In this document: positions 45,731 through 54,315 of the stretch, piece by piece
How positions within the stretch are numbered: position 1 is the stretch's first letter
Layout: every line of letters starts with the position of its first letter
Origin: Verrucomicrobiales bacterium
Lineage (GTDB): Bacteria; Verrucomicrobiota; Verrucomicrobiia; Verrucomicrobiales; DEV007
Direction of reading: 5' to 3'
Length of the DNA stretch: 57,586 bases
Assembly (NCBI GenBank): GCA_016795505.1
Contig: JAEUHH010000046.1
Coordinates: 1-57,586, forward strand
Notes under the pieces: generated by a model
Told to the model about the DNA's origin: nothing
The model's input: only the letters and a program-made list of their open reading frames with translations
Databases searched by the model: none
Translations under genes and position numbers: made by a program

Positions 45731-46660
45731 ATGACCACCGATCCGGTCCACGCGGTCCTGCGGGATTTTGAAAACATCGCCTGGCTGACCATCCTGCTGG
45801 GCCTCATCCTGTTCGCCGCCTGGCGGTTCTTCTTCCCCACGCGCGAGGCCACCGCCGCCATCGCCTCGGGCGAGCCGGTCCCGCCACCCGCCCCGGCCAT
45901 CCCGGCGGCGGGGGACTTCACCGGAGCCGATCTGGTCATCCTGCCGCTGGTGCTGATCAAGTTTTCCCTGACCCTGCAGCTCGTCATCGCCTATCTCTCG
46001 TCGCTGCCCGCCCGGCTCGCCGGAAAACTGGTTGAGGCCCCGCCCGCCGCGCCGGTCGCCATCTCGCCCGCGGTGCTCATCCTCGACCTGCTGCTCAACA
46101 TCATTCTCATCTCCCTGGTCATCGTGATGGTCCAGTGGGTGGGGCGGCGGAATTTCGTCACCCTGTTCGGCTTTGACCGCCTGCGGCTGCAGCCCCTCGC
46201 GATCTGGATCTTCATCGGATCCATCACCGCCATCCCCCTCGTCGTCATCGTCAGCATGGGCATGCCGGACCTCATCGAGCAGTGGTTCGGCACCGAGGCC
46301 GCCGAGCAGGCCGCCGTGATGAACATCCGCGAGTCCACCGATCCCCTGTTCAAGGCCCTCCTCATCTTTAATGCCGTCCTCGTCGCTCCGGTCGTGGAGG
46401 AGATCGTCTTCCGCGGCTACTTTTACGGCGTCATGAAACGCCACACCAGCGCCCTGTTCGCCGCCTTCGTCACGGCCGCGATCTTCGCCGCCGCCCACCA
46501 GAATCTGCTCGCCCTGATCCCCCTCTTCGGACTCGCCCTGCTCTTTACGCTGTTCTACGAGGCCAGCCGCTGTCTCTGGGTGCCCATCGGCATCCATGCC
46601 GCCTTCAATGCCACGAATGTGGTCCTGATCCTCTCCGGTTTCGGCGAGACCGCCGGCTGA
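45731..46660 (+). CDS. CPBP family intramembrane metalloprotease
   Basis: A 309-residue membrane protein of the CPBP/Abi family, related to Rce1 CAAX proteases. The catalytic motifs are EEIVFRGYFY (EExxxR), the histidine in FAAAHQN and a final H in GIHAAFNATN. Eight or so TM helices surround them. Roles vary from bacteriocin maturation to cell-envelope proteolysis; none can be fixed here. It lies between sppA and thiL with gaps of under 50 bases, so it is probably co-transcribed. Confidence 0.9.
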   Translation: MTTDPVHAVLRDFENIAWLTILLGLILFAAWRFFFPTREATAAIASGEPVPPPAPAIPAAGDFTGADLVILPLVLIKFSLTLQLVIAYLSSLPARLAGKLVEAPPAAPVAISPAVLILDLLLNIILISLVIVMVQWVGRRNFVTLFGFDRLRLQPLAIWIFIGSITAIPLVVIVSMGMPDLIEQWFGTEAAEQAAVMNIRESTDPLFKALLIFNAVLVAPVVEEIVFRGYFYGVMKRHTSALFAAFVTAAIFAAAHQNLLALIPLFGLALLFTLFYEASRCLWVPIGIHAAFNATNVVLILSGFGETAG

Positions 46661-46698
46661 GCCCGTCATTTCCCCCGCCTGCCCACCACCGCCACCGG

Positions 46699-47625
46699 AT
46701 GGAACGCCTCCGCGACATCGGCGAAGACGCCCTGATCGACCGCCTCACCGCCGGCCTCCCGCTCGGTGCCGGGACGCTCGTCGGCCCCGGCGACGACTGT
46801 GCCGTGCTGGCTACCGCCGACGCCGCGGTGTGGGAATTGCTGAAAACCGACTGCCTCGTCGAGGGCGTGCATTTTTCCCCCGACACCGATGCCGAGGCGG
46901 TTGGTTGGAAAGCCCTCTGCCGCTCCCTCTCCGACATCGCCGCGATGGGAGGCCGGCCGCACGCCGCCCTCGTCACCCTCGCCGTGCCTGCCGACCGGGC
47001 TGTCCACGTGGTGGAAGGCTGGTACCGCGGCCTGCGACATGCCGCCTCGGCTTTCGACGTCGCCATCGTCGGCGGAGAGACCTCATCGACGCCCGCCGGC
47101 ACCGCCACCGCCTTCCTGTCCATCACCGTCACCGGCACCGTCCCCGCGGACCTCTGCCTGCTGCGCTCCACCGCCCGCGTCGGCGACCGCCTCGCGGTGA
47201 CGGGGCGACTCGGCGGCTCCTTCGCCAGCGGCCGGCACCTCGATTTCATCCCCCGGCTCCGCGAGGGCGCCTGGCTTGCCGGCCTGGGAGCGGACCGCCC
47301 CACCGCCATGATGGATCTCAGCGACGGCCTCGCGCGGGATCTGCCCCGGCTCGCCAAAGCCAGCGGTGGCCTCGGCTGGCGCCTCGACGTGGAGACACTG
47401 CCCTGCCATCCCGGCTGTGATCCCGGCCACGCCATCGGCGATGGCGAGGACTACGAGTTGCTCCTGACGCTCGCCCCCGGCACCACCGACCGCGTGCTGA
47501 CAGCCTGGAGCAGCGCTTTTCCCGACACGCCGCTCACCGTGATCGGTCAACTCACCCCCACCGTCGAGACACCTCTCGCGGGCGGTTGGGAACACTTCAC
47601 CCCGTCACCCGACGCCTCCGCATGA
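46699..47625 (+). CDS. thiL: Thiamine-monophosphate kinase
   Basis: A 308-residue ATP-grasp-unrelated AIR-synthase-like kinase that converts thiamine phosphate to thiamine pyrophosphate. Landmarks are GDDCAVL near the start, DCLVEGVHF, the GWKALCRSLSDIAAMGG metal-binding segment, VGGETSST and MMDLSDGLARDLPRL. The length is normal. Its stop overlaps the start of tsaE (ATGA), a frequent arrangement showing translational coupling. Confidence 0.95.
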   Translation: MERLRDIGEDALIDRLTAGLPLGAGTLVGPGDDCAVLATADAAVWELLKTDCLVEGVHFSPDTDAEAVGWKALCRSLSDIAAMGGRPHAALVTLAVPADRAVHVVEGWYRGLRHAASAFDVAIVGGETSSTPAGTATAFLSITVTGTVPADLCLLRSTARVGDRLAVTGRLGGSFASGRHLDFIPRLREGAWLAGLGADRPTAMMDLSDGLARDLPRLAKASGGLGWRLDVETLPCHPGCDPGHAIGDGEDYELLLTLAPGTTDRVLTAWSSAFPDTPLTVIGQLTPTVETPLAGGWEHFTPSPDASA

Positions 47626-48083
47626 CCCGCCGCCTCCCCGACGAAGCCGCCATGATCGATCTCGGCCGGGAGATCGCCGCCGGACTGCACCGCGGCGACG
47701 TGCTCGCCCTGGTCGGACCCCTCGGCGCCGGCAAGACCCATTTCAGTAAGGGCATCGTCGCCGGTCTCGGTGGCCGGCCGGATGGCGTCACCAGCCCCAC
47801 CTTCACCCTGGTCCACGAATACGCCGCGGGCTGCCGCCTGCCGGTGTACCATTTCGATTTCTACCGGCTGGAATCCGCCGGAGAACTATCCGCGATCGGC
47901 TGGGAGGACTACCTCGACGAAGCCGCCGGCGTCATGCTGGTCGAGTGGGCCGACAAATTCCCCGAGATGCTCCCGCCCCACGCCCGCTGGTGGCGCTTTG
48001 CCATCGCCGACGACGGCAGCCGCCTCGTCACCGGGGGCGATTCCGATGCAACAGGGTCTGATCGGAGCAGCAACAGGGTCTGA
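47622..48083 (+). CDS. tsaE: tRNA threonylcarbamoyladenosine biosynthesis ATPase TsaE, with repeat-derived tail
   Basis: A 153-residue P-loop protein: Walker A GPLGAGKTHFSKG, SPTFTLVHEY, YHFDFYRL and a LVEWADKF segment, all typical. It powers the TsaB-TsaD complex in t6A modification of tRNA. The C-terminal tail after about residue 137 (GDSDATGSDRSSNRV) is not family sequence: it is translated from the palindrome at 48041-48088, which also provides the stop TGA (48081-48083). Typical TsaE proteins end near this length without that tail, so the original stop was probably lost or shifted. Confidence 0.93.
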   Translation: MTRRLPDEAAMIDLGREIAAGLHRGDVLALVGPLGAGKTHFSKGIVAGLGGRPDGVTSPTFTLVHEYAAGCRLPVYHFDFYRLESAGELSAIGWEDYLDEAAGVMLVEWADKFPEMLPPHARWWRFAIADDGSRLVTGGDSDATGSDRSSNRV

Positions 48084-48088
48084 TCGGA
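48041..48088. repeat. Dispersed palindrome, double copy overlapping the end of tsaE
   Basis: TTCCGATGCAACAGGGTCTG and ATCGGA (48041-48066) are followed by a second half-unit GCAACAGGGTCTGATCGGA (48070-48088) as a direct repeat. The TGA of the second copy closes the tsaE frame. Confidence 0.9.
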
Positions 48089-48154
48089 TCTGGCGCGGGA
48101 TGCCGCCAAGTCGCCGGCCGAATGGGGGCTGCCAGGGATAGAAAACGTATCTTC

Positions 48155-48172
48155 GGGATCCTAAAAGATCCC
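48155..48172. other. Short hairpin in the tsaE-cyclase gap
   Basis: GGGATC-CTAAAA-GATCCC forms a six-pair stem. There is no T-run, so a terminator role is doubtful. The rest of 48084-48463 shows no gene. Confidence 0.35.
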
Positions 48173-48354
48173 TTCAAGGCCCCGCCCGCGAAGGTTCCCA
48201 GCCTCCGGCTCCCTCCCGAAAAATCGCCGTCCCGAATCATTTCCCGCCCCCGAAAAACAACGCGCCCCGACCTTGGCGACGCTTCCGGGTCGTTTTGCGT
48301 CACGTGTGTTGCGTAATTGTGGCGCGGAATGGTCTGGCCCCTGTGCACGGATTC

Positions 48355-48363
48355 TGCTATGAT
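48355..48363 (+). promoter_or_regulatory. Extended -10 promoter candidate for the cyclase gene
   Basis: TGCTATGAT (TGn plus a -10 box with five of six matches) lies about 100 bases before the preferred start ATG 48464. No convincing -35 box is visible at 16-18 bases upstream. Confidence 0.33.
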
Positions 48364-48463
48364 GCGCGCCGAACGGTCAGCGATGGGAAAAACGGGGCAG
48401 CCGCCCCAGCCCGCGCGACCGTTTTTCTGTCATCACCAGCCCGCGACCCGTCCCGCCGCCTCC

Positions 48464-50395
48464 ATGATTCTCGCCGCCGTCAATCTGGACGACCTGACCC
48501 AGCGCGTCATCGTGGACGTGTCCGGTCTGCCGGTGCGGGTGGGCCGACAGCCGGAACGTGAGCCGGGCGAGTCGATGGAGGTGATGCAGATCCCGTGGCG
48601 CGACCGCCTGATCAGCCGCACCCACTTCGTGGCGACGCGCGAGGCCGACCGGCTCATCGTGCAGCGGATGCCGGCGCTGCCGGGCCGCAGCCGGCCGAAC
48701 GCCTTCTATTCGAACGCCCCGATCCGGCAACGGCAGGTGCTGGAGGAGCCGCTGCGGCTCCAGCCGGGCCAGGCTTTCACCATCGGAGCGCTGGGCACGA
48801 CGGCTTTTTACTGGCTGAAAAACCGGGATCATGTCGATGCCGCGGTGATGGGCTACCGGGACATCCTGGAGGTGGAGAAGGAGGGGTTCAACTCCGAGCG
48901 CCCGCGATCCCAGAGCTACGATGAGCTGACCCAGCTCGACGAATACAGCCTGCGCCTGCAACTGAAGCTGATCCAGCGCGACCTGCCGGAGCAGGTGCTG
49001 CGCGGCTGGACGAACGAGACGCAGCTTTTCACCCGCGCGGGCGCCTTTCTCGAAACGGCGTTGCCGGGGCAGAAGGGCGTGTCGGCGGCCTTCCTGGCGG
49101 TCGAGTCGGGCGAGGAATCGGTGGCTTTCCACCTCCTGAACCCCGATCCGCAGATCCGCGCCGATTTTCGCCCCAGCCGCACGCTGCTGAGCCAGCTGAA
49201 TCTGGACAGCCCGAACCCGGCCGACATCCACATCTGGACGTCGGAGCAGGACGAGAATGCCTTCCGCACCCAGAGCAGCCTCGGCCGCCAGATCGACTGG
49301 GTGGCGGCCATCCCGGTGGCCTCGATGGAGGAAGGCGCACAGATCTACCGCGATCCGGAGGGCCGTCCGGTTTACCTCTATGTCGAGACGCGGCAGTCTT
49401 TCGAGGCGGCGGCGACGGCCTTCGTGCCCTTCCTGCGCCTGGTGGCCTCGCTGGTGGCGAGCCTGCTGTCCGCCCGGGAGAAGCAGCGCATCCAGGACCA
49501 GATGTCGGCTTACTTCTCCCCCACCCTGCGGGAAGTGCTGCAGGAGGGCGATCAGGCCGCGCTGGAGCCGGCCATGGTCGATTGCACCGTGCTTTTCGCC
49601 GACCGGCGCGGCCATTCGCGCATTCTCGAGCTGGCCCGCACCGATGAGGAGATCCTCGCCCAACTGCGGGAGAACCAGAAAGTGGTGGGCCGCATCACGC
49701 AGAAGGTCTTTGACCACGATGGAGTGATCACGGACTTCGCCGGCGATGGCGCCCTGGCCCTGTGGGGCTGGCCGACCTGGCTGGAAGGCGCCGACCAGCA
49801 TCCCAGGAATGCCGTGGCCACGGCCGAGGCGATCGTGCAGAGCCTGGCGGATCGGGTGGAATTCGAAGTGGAGCATCGCCGGCTCATGTCGCCGGTGCGC
49901 ATCGGCATCAGCTCCGGCCGCATCGCCGTGGGCAAGACCGGACCGCGGCAGCAGTGGCACATCAGCGTCTTCGGCAGCGTGGCCAATCTGGGCGCGCGGT
50001 TGGAACGGATCGCAAAGGAATTCAAGGTGCCCGTGCTGCTGTCCGGGGAAACCGTGAACCGCCTGCGCTGGACTCCCGCGCCCGGTGATCCCGTGCGGCT
50101 GTTCCGCAAGCTGTGCCTGATCCGGCCCGCCGGCTTTGCCGAGTCCTATCCGATCTACGAACTGGTCCTGCCTCTGGAACTGGGCGGTTCCGGCGCCTCC
50201 GCCCAGGACGTAAGTGTCTACGAGCATGCTCTGGACCGTTTCCTCGAACGCGAGTGGGACGACTGCATCGACCTGCTGAAAACGCTGCCCGAGACCGACG
50301 AACCGGCCCGCTGGCTGCTCGACCGCGCCGACCTCTACCGTCTCCGGCCGCCCGAAGCCGGCTGGGGTGGCGAGATCGCGAGCCTCATGAAATAA
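48464..50395 (+). CDS. FHA-GAF-class III nucleotide cyclase
   Basis: A 643-residue soluble protein. Residues ~20-115 look like an FHA domain (VRVGRQPE, then ISRTHF, the phosphothreonine-binding region). A GAF-like sensory domain follows (~175-340, GWTNETQLFTRAGAFLETAL to YLYVET). The class III cyclase domain (~370-550) has metal aspartates D380 (VLFADRRG) and D428 (FAGDGALALWG) and the transition-state pair N508 and R512. It should make cAMP or cGMP under control of a phosphoprotein and a small ligand. ATG 48464 is preferred; the frame is open upstream to 48317 but without domain content. A Ser/Thr kinase gene follows, whose products could be FHA ligands. Confidence 0.87.
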   Translation: MILAAVNLDDLTQRVIVDVSGLPVRVGRQPEREPGESMEVMQIPWRDRLISRTHFVATREADRLIVQRMPALPGRSRPNAFYSNAPIRQRQVLEEPLRLQPGQAFTIGALGTTAFYWLKNRDHVDAAVMGYRDILEVEKEGFNSERPRSQSYDELTQLDEYSLRLQLKLIQRDLPEQVLRGWTNETQLFTRAGAFLETALPGQKGVSAAFLAVESGEESVAFHLLNPDPQIRADFRPSRTLLSQLNLDSPNPADIHIWTSEQDENAFRTQSSLGRQIDWVAAIPVASMEEGAQIYRDPEGRPVYLYVETRQSFEAAATAFVPFLRLVASLVASLLSAREKQRIQDQMSAYFSPTLREVLQEGDQAALEPAMVDCTVLFADRRGHSRILELARTDEEILAQLRENQKVVGRITQKVFDHDGVITDFAGDGALALWGWPTWLEGADQHPRNAVATAEAIVQSLADRVEFEVEHRRLMSPVRIGISSGRIAVGKTGPRQQWHISVFGSVANLGARLERIAKEFKVPVLLSGETVNRLRWTPAPGDPVRLFRKLCLIRPAGFAESYPIYELVLPLELGGSGASAQDVSVYEHALDRFLEREWDDCIDLLKTLPETDEPARWLLDRADLYRLRPPEAGWGGEIASLMK

Positions 50396-50474
50396 ATCGC
50401 CCTCCGACCCGTCTGAAAGCCACGCCCCACCGCGATCGTATCCGCCACCACCACCGATTTTTCCCCTCCATCCG

Positions 50475-52631
50475 TTGAATCCCGAGGAGATCCATATCAA
50501 GGACTACCAGATCCACCTGCCGGCACTCGGCGAGGGCTCCTACGGGCGTGTCTATCGGGCGACCTACCGCGGCATTTCAGATCGGGCGCTGAAAATCTTC
50601 CGCCCCGGAGCGGTCGACCTGTCCACCATGGCCCGGGAGTTGGAAAAGCTCTCCAGCGTCGCCGAGCACCACGGCATCGTGACGCTGCACGACTTCGACC
50701 TGCTCGCCGATCCGCCCTACTACGCCATGGGCCTGCACGCCGACCACCGGTCCGACGGCACCTGGGTGACGCGCACCCTGGACCGGCTCTGCGGCAAGGT
50801 CGATCCCCGCGAGGCCTGGCGGCTGCTGCGGGAGATCGCCGATGCGCTGGCCTACCTGCATCGCAACCACATCATCCACTGCGACGTCAAGCCGACGAAC
50901 ATCCTGCTCACCGACGAGATGCCCTACCGGGTGAAGTTGTGCGACTTCGGGCAGAGCCGCGGCGATGCGCTGGAGGGCTTTCACCCCGCCGGCACCCCCC
51001 TCTACGCCAGCCCGGAGCAGCTCCGCCGCCCCCGTGACTCGGCCGAGGGCCGGGGTTTCCGCTGGGACGTCTACAGCTTCGGCGTGGTGGCCTACCGCCT
51101 GTTCACGGGGAAATTTCCCCGGCTCCAGAGCCTCGCCGAGGCGGAGAAAAACAGCTTCGACCCCGAGTCCACCATCGCCGAGTCGAACATGGACGGCACC
51201 CTCGACGAGAGCCGGAACATCGACAGCGAGCGCCTCGCCCAAAAGATCGAAGCCGAGCCCGACATCAAGTGGCCGGCCGGTCTCCATATCCCCCACGACC
51301 GGCGCGAGCTGATCGAACGCTGCCTCGATCTCGACCCCTCCAAGCGCCCCGCCGACATGCGCGAGGTGTTCAACCGCATGACCGACGTCGATCAGCAGCG
51401 CGTCATGCGCCGGTCCCGCCGGCTCAATGCCCTGTTCGCCACCCTGTTGGTCATCGCCATCTGGGCCACCGGCTTCGCCCTGCTCCAGGCCCGCCGCGCC
51501 CACGATGCCTCCGCCGAAGCCAACAAGACCCGCGAGCAGGCCGAGGAACTCGTCTTCTTCATCGTCAACAAACTCAACCGCGAGGAACTCTCCGGCCCGT
51601 CGCTCGACGAGCTCTACGACCACATCGCCGACAATGCCGAGACCTACCTGGCCAATTTGCCCAAGACCCGCCGCTCTGCCACCCTGCTGCGCATCTCGGC
51701 CAACACCGCCTCCATGCGTGGTCGCCAGGCCCTCGAAACCGGCGACCTCGATCTCGCCCTCGAAAAGTTCACCCGCGGCTTTGAGATCCGCTCCCAGCTC
51801 GCCGCCGAGACCGCCGACATCCCGGAGCTCGGCTGGCTCGCCTCCAACGACCTCATGGAGATCGGCGAGGTCCAGACCCAACGGGGTCAGCTCAAAGCCG
51901 CCCTCGCCGCCTACCAGGATGCCCTCGACTGGCGTATCCGCGACGTGGATCTGAAAAAGCCACTCACCCTGCCCCAGTTGCGCCGCATCATCGAGACGCT
52001 CACCGCCATCGCCGGCATCCACGAGAAATCAGGCGACCTCAACAAGGCCATCGCCCAGATTCAGCGGGCCATCGGTCTGCACGAGATCACTGCCGCCACC
52101 CTTGAGCCCGCCGTTGAGGCCACCCTCGGGACCGATCTCATCACCATGCTCAAAGAGTTGGGCCGCCTCCAGTTTGCCCAGGCTGATCTCGACGGCTCCG
52201 AGCTTTCCTACAATCGCCTCCTCGAAGCCGCCACTCAACTCGCCGGCACCTCCGAGCCTCCTGTCTCCGCCCAGGCCCAGACCGCCCGCGCCACCGCCCT
52301 CCACGCCCTCGGCGCCATCCAGATCGCCCGCGGTGAGACCGAAAAAGCCCTCGCTTACTACCGCGAGGAAGTGAAATCCCTCGAGACCTTCGTCCAGCGC
52401 CATCCCTACGACTCCGCCGCCAAAATCCAGCTCGCCGAGGCCTACCACTCCATCGCCCAGTCCTTCGACCTCGCCGAGCCCGCCCGCCGCTCCGTCGCCC
52501 TCTACCACCTTGAGCGCGCCGTCGCCACCCTCGGCGAGCTGCCCCAGGATCAAAAAGACCTGCCCGACATCCAGGACAAAATGCTCGCCTACCACGACGA
52601 GATCTCCCGCCTCCTCGAACTGGAGGAGTGA
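50475..52631 (+). CDS. Transmembrane Ser/Thr protein kinase with TPR-like repeats
   Basis: A 718-residue kinase starting at TTG 50475 (no ATG near). The catalytic domain (1-305) has GEGSYGRVY, K40 in ALKIF, E55, H135-C136-D137 in HCDVKPTN (the HRD arginine is a cysteine), DFG 157-159 and APE-like ASPEQ. One TM helix (about 318-338, LNALFATLLVIAIWATGFAL) leads to about 380 residues of TPR-like repeats predicted outside the membrane or in the periplasm. HCD kinases do not use activation-loop arginine coordination in the usual way. It lies 80 bases after the cyclase gene and 100 before a secreted cysteine-protease-like gene. Confidence 0.88.
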   Translation: MNPEEIHIKDYQIHLPALGEGSYGRVYRATYRGISDRALKIFRPGAVDLSTMARELEKLSSVAEHHGIVTLHDFDLLADPPYYAMGLHADHRSDGTWVTRTLDRLCGKVDPREAWRLLREIADALAYLHRNHIIHCDVKPTNILLTDEMPYRVKLCDFGQSRGDALEGFHPAGTPLYASPEQLRRPRDSAEGRGFRWDVYSFGVVAYRLFTGKFPRLQSLAEAEKNSFDPESTIAESNMDGTLDESRNIDSERLAQKIEAEPDIKWPAGLHIPHDRRELIERCLDLDPSKRPADMREVFNRMTDVDQQRVMRRSRRLNALFATLLVIAIWATGFALLQARRAHDASAEANKTREQAEELVFFIVNKLNREELSGPSLDELYDHIADNAETYLANLPKTRRSATLLRISANTASMRGRQALETGDLDLALEKFTRGFEIRSQLAAETADIPELGWLASNDLMEIGEVQTQRGQLKAALAAYQDALDWRIRDVDLKKPLTLPQLRRIIETLTAIAGIHEKSGDLNKAIAQIQRAIGLHEITAATLEPAVEATLGTDLITMLKELGRLQFAQADLDGSELSYNRLLEAATQLAGTSEPPVSAQAQTARATALHALGAIQIARGETEKALAYYREEVKSLETFVQRHPYDSAAKIQLAEAYHSIAQSFDLAEPARRSVALYHLERAVATLGELPQDQKDLPDIQDKMLAYHDEISRLLELEE

Positions 52632-52732
52632 CCCTCCCCGCTCACCACGCGCGAATCGCGAGTCGGAAATCGCGTACCGCATTTTGGGATTGCCAGACAC
52701 CCCGGATCTGTCGTTTCCTGTCCCAGTAGCTC

Positions 52733-54052
52733 ATGAAAGTCTCTCTCCACCTCCGCGCCGTCTCCCCCTTCCTCCTCGCCGCGACGCTGTTGCCGCCGCC
52801 AGCGCCCGCCACCGCCCAGTCGGACGGAGATGAAAAAGCACGCGCCTTTGCCGAGCAAATCCAGGCCGGCCAGATCCCCTGCGCCCTCGATCCTCTCGCC
52901 GCCATCCCCGCCGCGTGGGGCCTGACCCCCGATCAGCTCGACACCGCCTACGCCGTGCCCGACGGCGTCAACGTGAAGAAAAATCCCTACTTCGAGTGGA
53001 TGACCCAGTCCCGCGACCGCGCTGTCTTCATGCGCCAGCCCTTCTCCAACCTGCGGGTCGATCTCACCCTGTTCGACAACGCCATCCCCGTCGAGGAAGT
53101 CGTCGTCGACTTCATTGACGGCAAACTCAACGGCATCACCTTCTCCCTCTACAACCGCGGCGACGCCGGCGAGATCTCCAGCGAAGAGTTCCAGCGCCGC
53201 TTCAAGCTTTGCGGCCAGAAAATCGGCGAGATGCTCCAGATCCGCCCCACTGCGCGCAAGGCCAATCCCACCCAGGGTCTCCTCTCCGAGGGCTGGACTT
53301 GGATCTCTCAGCACGGCATGGCCGTCCTCGAGCACAACCCCGAAGCCAACCAAGGTCGCCCGGAATTTCTCCGTCTCAAGATCGCCCCCCGCACCGCCAA
53401 AGGCGCCATCGCCGCCTCCTTCCAACAGCGGTCCACCGCCGTCAAACAGTCCGACCTGCCCCGCAACGTCACCAAGGGCGAGGGCGGCGACATTTACATC
53501 AAAGGCATCCCCATGGTCGACCAGGGCCCCAAAGGCTACTGCGTCGTCGCCACCGCCCAGCGCCTGTTCGAATACTACGGCATCCCCGCCGACCAGCACC
53601 AGATCGCCCAGGTCGCCGGCAGCGATGCCGAGCAAGGGACCAGTTCCATCGCCATGGTCGAAGCCCTCGGCAAGATCGACTACCGCTTCAAGACCCGCTT
53701 CAAGATCATCGGCATGGGCAGCAGTCGCGGCCTCGTTCAGGTCGACGAAAAGAAGCTCACCATCGGCAAATCCGTCTCCACCGACGACTTCCTCAAAGCC
53801 CTGCGCACCCACATCGACCAAGGCATCCCGCTGCTCTGGGGCCTCACCCTCGGCGAGTATCCCGAGATCCCTCCGATCGCCGAACAAGTCTCCGGCGGCC
53901 ACATGCGCATGATCATCGGCTACAACGACGAGACCGGTCACCTCATCTTCACCGACTCCTGGGGTGCCGGTCACGAGATGAAGCGCATGACCTACGACCA
54001 CGCCTACCAGGCCACTCATGGCCTCTTCGCCATGTTCCCGACGGTGAAGTGA
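52733..54052 (+). CDS. Secreted papain-like (C39-type) cysteine peptidase-like protein
   Basis: A 439-residue exported protein. A signal peptide (SPFLLAATLLPPPAPATA) is followed by a ~220-residue N-terminal region of unknown fold and a C-terminal domain resembling C39/papain-like peptidases: Q264 and C270 in DQGPKGYCVVATAQRLFEYYG, H390 in SGGHMRMIIGYND and D408 in DSWG. These would form the oxyanion hole and catalytic triad. The substrate is unknown. It follows the kinase gene closely and may be its output or sensor partner in the periplasm, which is inference from gene order. Confidence 0.78.
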   Translation: MKVSLHLRAVSPFLLAATLLPPPAPATAQSDGDEKARAFAEQIQAGQIPCALDPLAAIPAAWGLTPDQLDTAYAVPDGVNVKKNPYFEWMTQSRDRAVFMRQPFSNLRVDLTLFDNAIPVEEVVVDFIDGKLNGITFSLYNRGDAGEISSEEFQRRFKLCGQKIGEMLQIRPTARKANPTQGLLSEGWTWISQHGMAVLEHNPEANQGRPEFLRLKIAPRTAKGAIAASFQQRSTAVKQSDLPRNVTKGEGGDIYIKGIPMVDQGPKGYCVVATAQRLFEYYGIPADQHQIAQVAGSDAEQGTSSIAMVEALGKIDYRFKTRFKIIGMGSSRGLVQVDEKKLTIGKSVSTDDFLKALRTHIDQGIPLLWGLTLGEYPEIPPIAEQVSGGHMRMIIGYNDETGHLIFTDSWGAGHEMKRMTYDHAYQATHGLFAMFPTVK

Positions 54053-54080
54053 CGTGAGAGGGCGCTTTTCGGTAATTGGT

Positions 54081-54217
54081 AAAAAGTGAAAAGTTAGGAG
54101 TTAAAAGTTAAGAGTCCCCCGCAGCCAGACTCCCGACAAGAGCCGCCACCTCTCGAGCCTCTTCTTCCACTTCTTACTCCTAACTTTTCACTTTTCACTT
54201 TTCACTTTTTACTTTCC
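54081..54217. repeat. Long inverted repeat with TTTTCAC motifs
   Basis: AAAAAGTGAAAAGTTAGGAG (54081-54100) pairs with CTCCTAACTTTTCACTTTT (54177-54195) over 19-20 bases across a ~75-base loop. The right arm extends into three tandem CACTTTT units and TTTTTAC. It fills most of the gap between two genes and could fold as a terminator-like hairpin for either strand. Confidence 0.85.
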
Positions 54218-54315
54218 ACTTTCCCCTCCCTCCCCCGGAGTCCCTCACGCAAAGCCGCCTCACTCCGGACATGACCTGACCCGGCCCGGGAGCTTATCCT
54301 CTCCCCATCGCCGCC

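Noticed and set aside
48317-48463. N-terminal extension of the cyclase gene from ATG 48317
   Set aside because: The added residues have no domain character and would place the promoter candidate and upstream ATGs inside the gene.
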